Below, in pieces: positions 62,666-64,000 of a stretch of DNA of 64,000 nucleotides. The stretch comes from an uncultured bacterium (GTDB taxonomy: Bacteria; Bacteroidota; Bacteroidia; Bacteroidales; Bacteroidaceae). The stretch lies in assembly GCA_905214795.1 (NCBI GenBank), contig CAJMNM010000006.1:50503-114502 (forward strand), read 5' to 3'. The notes under the pieces are model-generated. The model saw nothing but the letters and a program-made list of their open reading frames with translations. It was not told the origin of the DNA and ran no database searches. Each line of letters opens with the position of its first letter. Position 1 is the first letter of the stretch. Position numbers and translations under genes: made by a program.

Positions 62666-62737
62666 GGTCCCTTCGTCTATCGGTTAGGACGAGAGATTTT
62701 CATTCTCTAAAGAGGAGTTCGACTCTCCTAGGGACTA
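62666..62737 (+). tRNA. tRNA-Glu (TTC)
   Basis: 72-nt cloverleaf. Acceptor GGTCCCT / AGGGACT (first pair G-T), D-arm GTC..GGTTAGGAC, anticodon stem AGAGA/TCTCT with loop TTTTCAT (anticodon TTC), T-arm GAGGAGTTCGACTCTCC. CCA is not encoded. rpsT starts 30 nt downstream, so the two are probably co-transcribed. Confidence 0.93.
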
Positions 62738-62767
62738 CAAAGTTAAACGAATTATTATCATATTGAG

Positions 62768-63022
62768 ATGGCAAATCACAAATCATCAGTAAAAAGAATC
62801 CGTCAGGAGGAAAAAAGAAGACTCCACAACAGATACTACGCGAAGACCATGCGTAACGCTGTTCGTAAGCTTCGCGCTACGACAGACAAAGCTGAGGCTA
62901 CAGCGATGTATCCCAGTGTACAGAAGGCTTTGGATAAGCTTGCCAAAGTTCACATCATACACAAGAATAAGGCTGCTAACTTGAAATCTAAATTAGCGCT
63001 TTACATCAACAAATTAGCCTAA
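62768..63022 (+). CDS. rpsT: 30S ribosomal protein S20
   Basis: 84 residues, basic, three-helix S20 fold: [20 protein letters not shown], then [15 protein letters not shown] and a Lys-rich end ([20 protein letters not shown]). S20 binds 16S rRNA early in 30S assembly. Sits between tRNA-Glu and a strong terminator. Confidence 0.97.
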   Translation: MANHKSSVKRIRQEEKRRLHNRYYAKTMRNAVRKLRATTDKAEATAMYPSVQKALDKLAKVHIIHKNKAANLKSKLALYINKLA

Positions 63023-63043
63023 TATTTAAGACTAAATATTCTG

Positions 63044-63080
63044 CTGAAGCCGAGTCTAAACGATTCGGCTTCAGTCTTTT
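63044..63080 (+). terminator. Terminator of rpsT
   Basis: 10-bp stem CTGAAGCCGA (63044-63053) / TCGGCTTCAG (63065-63074) followed by TCTTTTT. Confidence 0.9.
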
Positions 63081-63182
63081 TATCTCCCCCCACCTCCCCC
63101 TTTCAGGACAATCCACAAAGTCCGGAGACAACCGCACGCCGACGAAAACCCGAAAGACATTGCAATTAAGCCGCAAACTGAC

Positions 63183-63190
63183 TATATTTG
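63183..63190 (+). promoter_or_regulatory. -7 element for mscL
   Basis: TATATTTG, 27 nt before ATG 63218. An earlier in-frame ATG (63188) overlaps this box, so it cannot be the start on this transcript. Confidence 0.6.
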
Positions 63191-63217
63191 CGTATAAGAA
63201 CCATTAGAACTATCGCG

Positions 63218-63685
63218 ATGAAAAAGTTTATTCAGGAATTCAAGCAGTTTGCCATGCGCGGCAATGTCATCGACATGGCAGTGGGTATCATCATCGGTGG
63301 TGCCTTTGGAAAAATCGTGTCTTCCATTGTAGGCGACATCATCATGCCGCTGATAGGCGTACTGGCCGGCGGTGTGAACTTCACCGATCTGAAGATTGTA
63401 CTCAAACAGGCCAAAATAGAAGACGGTACGGTTGTGTCGCCCGAAGTAGCACTGACATACGGCAACTTTATCCAGGTAACCCTCGACTTTCTGATTATCG
63501 CACTTGCCGTTTTCCTGCTGATTAAAGGCGTAAACGCGCTGACCGCCAAAATGAAGAAGAAAGCCGACGACGCATCGGCCGCAGCCAAGCCCGCCGCCCC
63601 GCCGGCCGACATACAACTGCTGACCGAGATACGCGACCTGCTGAAGGCACAAAGCGAAAAACAGCATAAAAAAGAAAACGACTGA
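63218..63685 (+). CDS. mscL: Large-conductance mechanosensitive channel MscL
   Basis: 155 residues from ATG 63218. [20 protein letters not shown] then [20 protein letters not shown]: the N-terminal amphipathic helix and first transmembrane helix with the gate glycines; second helix [16 protein letters not shown]; Ala/Pro-rich linker and the C-terminal bundle helix [12 protein letters not shown]. MscL opens under membrane tension to release solutes during osmotic downshock. Start chosen because the -7 element lies over the earlier ATG. Confidence 0.96.
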   Translation: MKKFIQEFKQFAMRGNVIDMAVGIIIGGAFGKIVSSIVGDIIMPLIGVLAGGVNFTDLKIVLKQAKIEDGTVVSPEVALTYGNFIQVTLDFLIIALAVFLLIKGVNALTAKMKKKADDASAAAKPAAPPADIQLLTEIRDLLKAQSEKQHKKEND

Positions 63686-63691
63686 TCGACT

Positions 63692-63730
63692 ATCCGCCCG
63701 TTCTCACCCGAGAACAGAGGCGGATTTTTA
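63692..63730 (+). terminator. Terminator of mscL
   Basis: Outer stem ATCCGCC (63692-63698) / GGCGGAT (63719-63725) with inner GTTCT/AGAAC, then a T-run. Confidence 0.85.
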
Positions 63731-63809
63731 AGTTTCAGCCCTGATTATACATAAACGTTACACCAAGCCTGAACCACCACACACTCAAAAAGAGAAACGG
63801 ATAAAAACA

Positions 63810-63845
63810 AATAAGGAGATTCGCCTCACGACGTATCTCCTTATT
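63810..63845 (-). terminator. Terminator of the tRNA-Asn unit
   Basis: 11-bp stem AATAAGGAGAT (63810-63820) / ATCTCCTTATT (63835-63845); on the minus strand a T-rich stretch follows (complement of 63802-63809). Confidence 0.75.
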
Positions 63846-63848
63846 GTG

Positions 63849-63922
63849 CGCTTCAGGATGGGCTTGAACCAACGACCCCCTGATTAACAGTCAGGTGCTC
63901 TAACCAACTGAGCTACTGAAGC
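63849..63922 (-). tRNA. tRNA-Asn (GTT)
   Basis: 74 nt on the minus strand. Acceptor GCTTCAG / CTGAAGC with discriminator G, anticodon stem CCTGA/TCAGG with loop CTGTTAA (anticodon GTT). CCA not encoded. 24 nt from a second identical copy. Confidence 0.93.
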
Positions 63923-63946
63923 AGTACAATGAAAAAAACCTTATGG

Positions 63947-64000
63947 CGCTTCAGGATGGGCTTGAACCAACGACCCCCTGATTAACAGTCAGGTGCTCTA
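63947..64000 (-). tRNA. tRNA-Asn (GTT), second copy, partial at window end
   Basis: 54 nt of a second tRNA-Asn, identical to the first over the visible part (3' half through the anticodon arm); its 5' end lies beyond the window. Confidence 0.9.

Overview
The window reads as chromosomal DNA of a member of the Bacteroidales, most likely Bacteroidaceae. Supporting signs are the Bacteroidetes-type -7 element (TAnnTTTG) before many genes, a hybrid two-component system, SusC/D-free but polysaccharide-directed surface enzymes with C-terminal sorting-like tails, PCMD/calycin/lipocalin-type envelope proteins, glycine-lipid synthesis genes (glsA-glsB) and a Bacteroides-style dcw cluster. No rRNA, CRISPR array or prophage is visible.

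Layout. 1-3.0 kb: end of a sodium:neurotransmitter-type symporter gene, a helix-hairpin-helix membrane protein and an LrgA/LrgB pair. 3.0-18.7 kb: a glycan-use island with a GH27-family enzyme (predicted beta-L-arabinopyranosidase rather than alpha-galactosidase), a divergent multidomain clan-A glycosidase, a GH78 alpha-L-rhamnosidase and a hybrid two-component regulator. 18.8-24.1 kb: prfB, a previously hidden 50-residue membrane protein, a CYTH protein, an acyl-CoA synthetase and an M20/ArgE-like deacetylase. 24.1-27.6 kb: an accessory patch with two outward-truncated copies of one insertion sequence flanking a very AT-rich acyltransferase gene, then noncoding DNA carrying the first copy of a ~375-bp repeat. 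27.6-34.5 kb: a lipocalin-like lipoprotein, the dut-TPR-DUF4292-envC operon, and dgt. 34.6-36.8 kb: glsB/glsA and a small secreted protein made of a sorting-tail-like domain.

37.1-52.6 kb is one long leftward dcw operon: rsmH, ftsL-like, PBP with PASTA, murE, mraY, murD, ftsW, murG, murC, ftsQ, ftsA, ftsZ and a YqeY-type gene, ended by a strong terminator. It makes peptidoglycan precursors and the divisome. 52.8-59.2 kb runs rightward: a secreted peptidyl-prolyl isomerase, a PCMD lipoprotein, an outer-membrane barrel, a calycin-like protein, an 807-residue surface protein of mosaic composition and a 60-residue peptide. 59.2-60.5 kb is noncoding and carries the second ~375-bp repeat. 60.5-64.0 kb holds a membrane-anchored AraC-type regulator, recO, tRNA-Glu, rpsT, mscL and two tRNA-Asn genes.

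The most unusual signal is the pair of long, diverged intergenic repeats at 26624-27000 (minus) and 59619-59993 (plus). Each holds about ten ACGGTTACG/CGTAACCGT half-sites in changing orientation, including a conserved hairpin. The two copies are collinear over their whole length.
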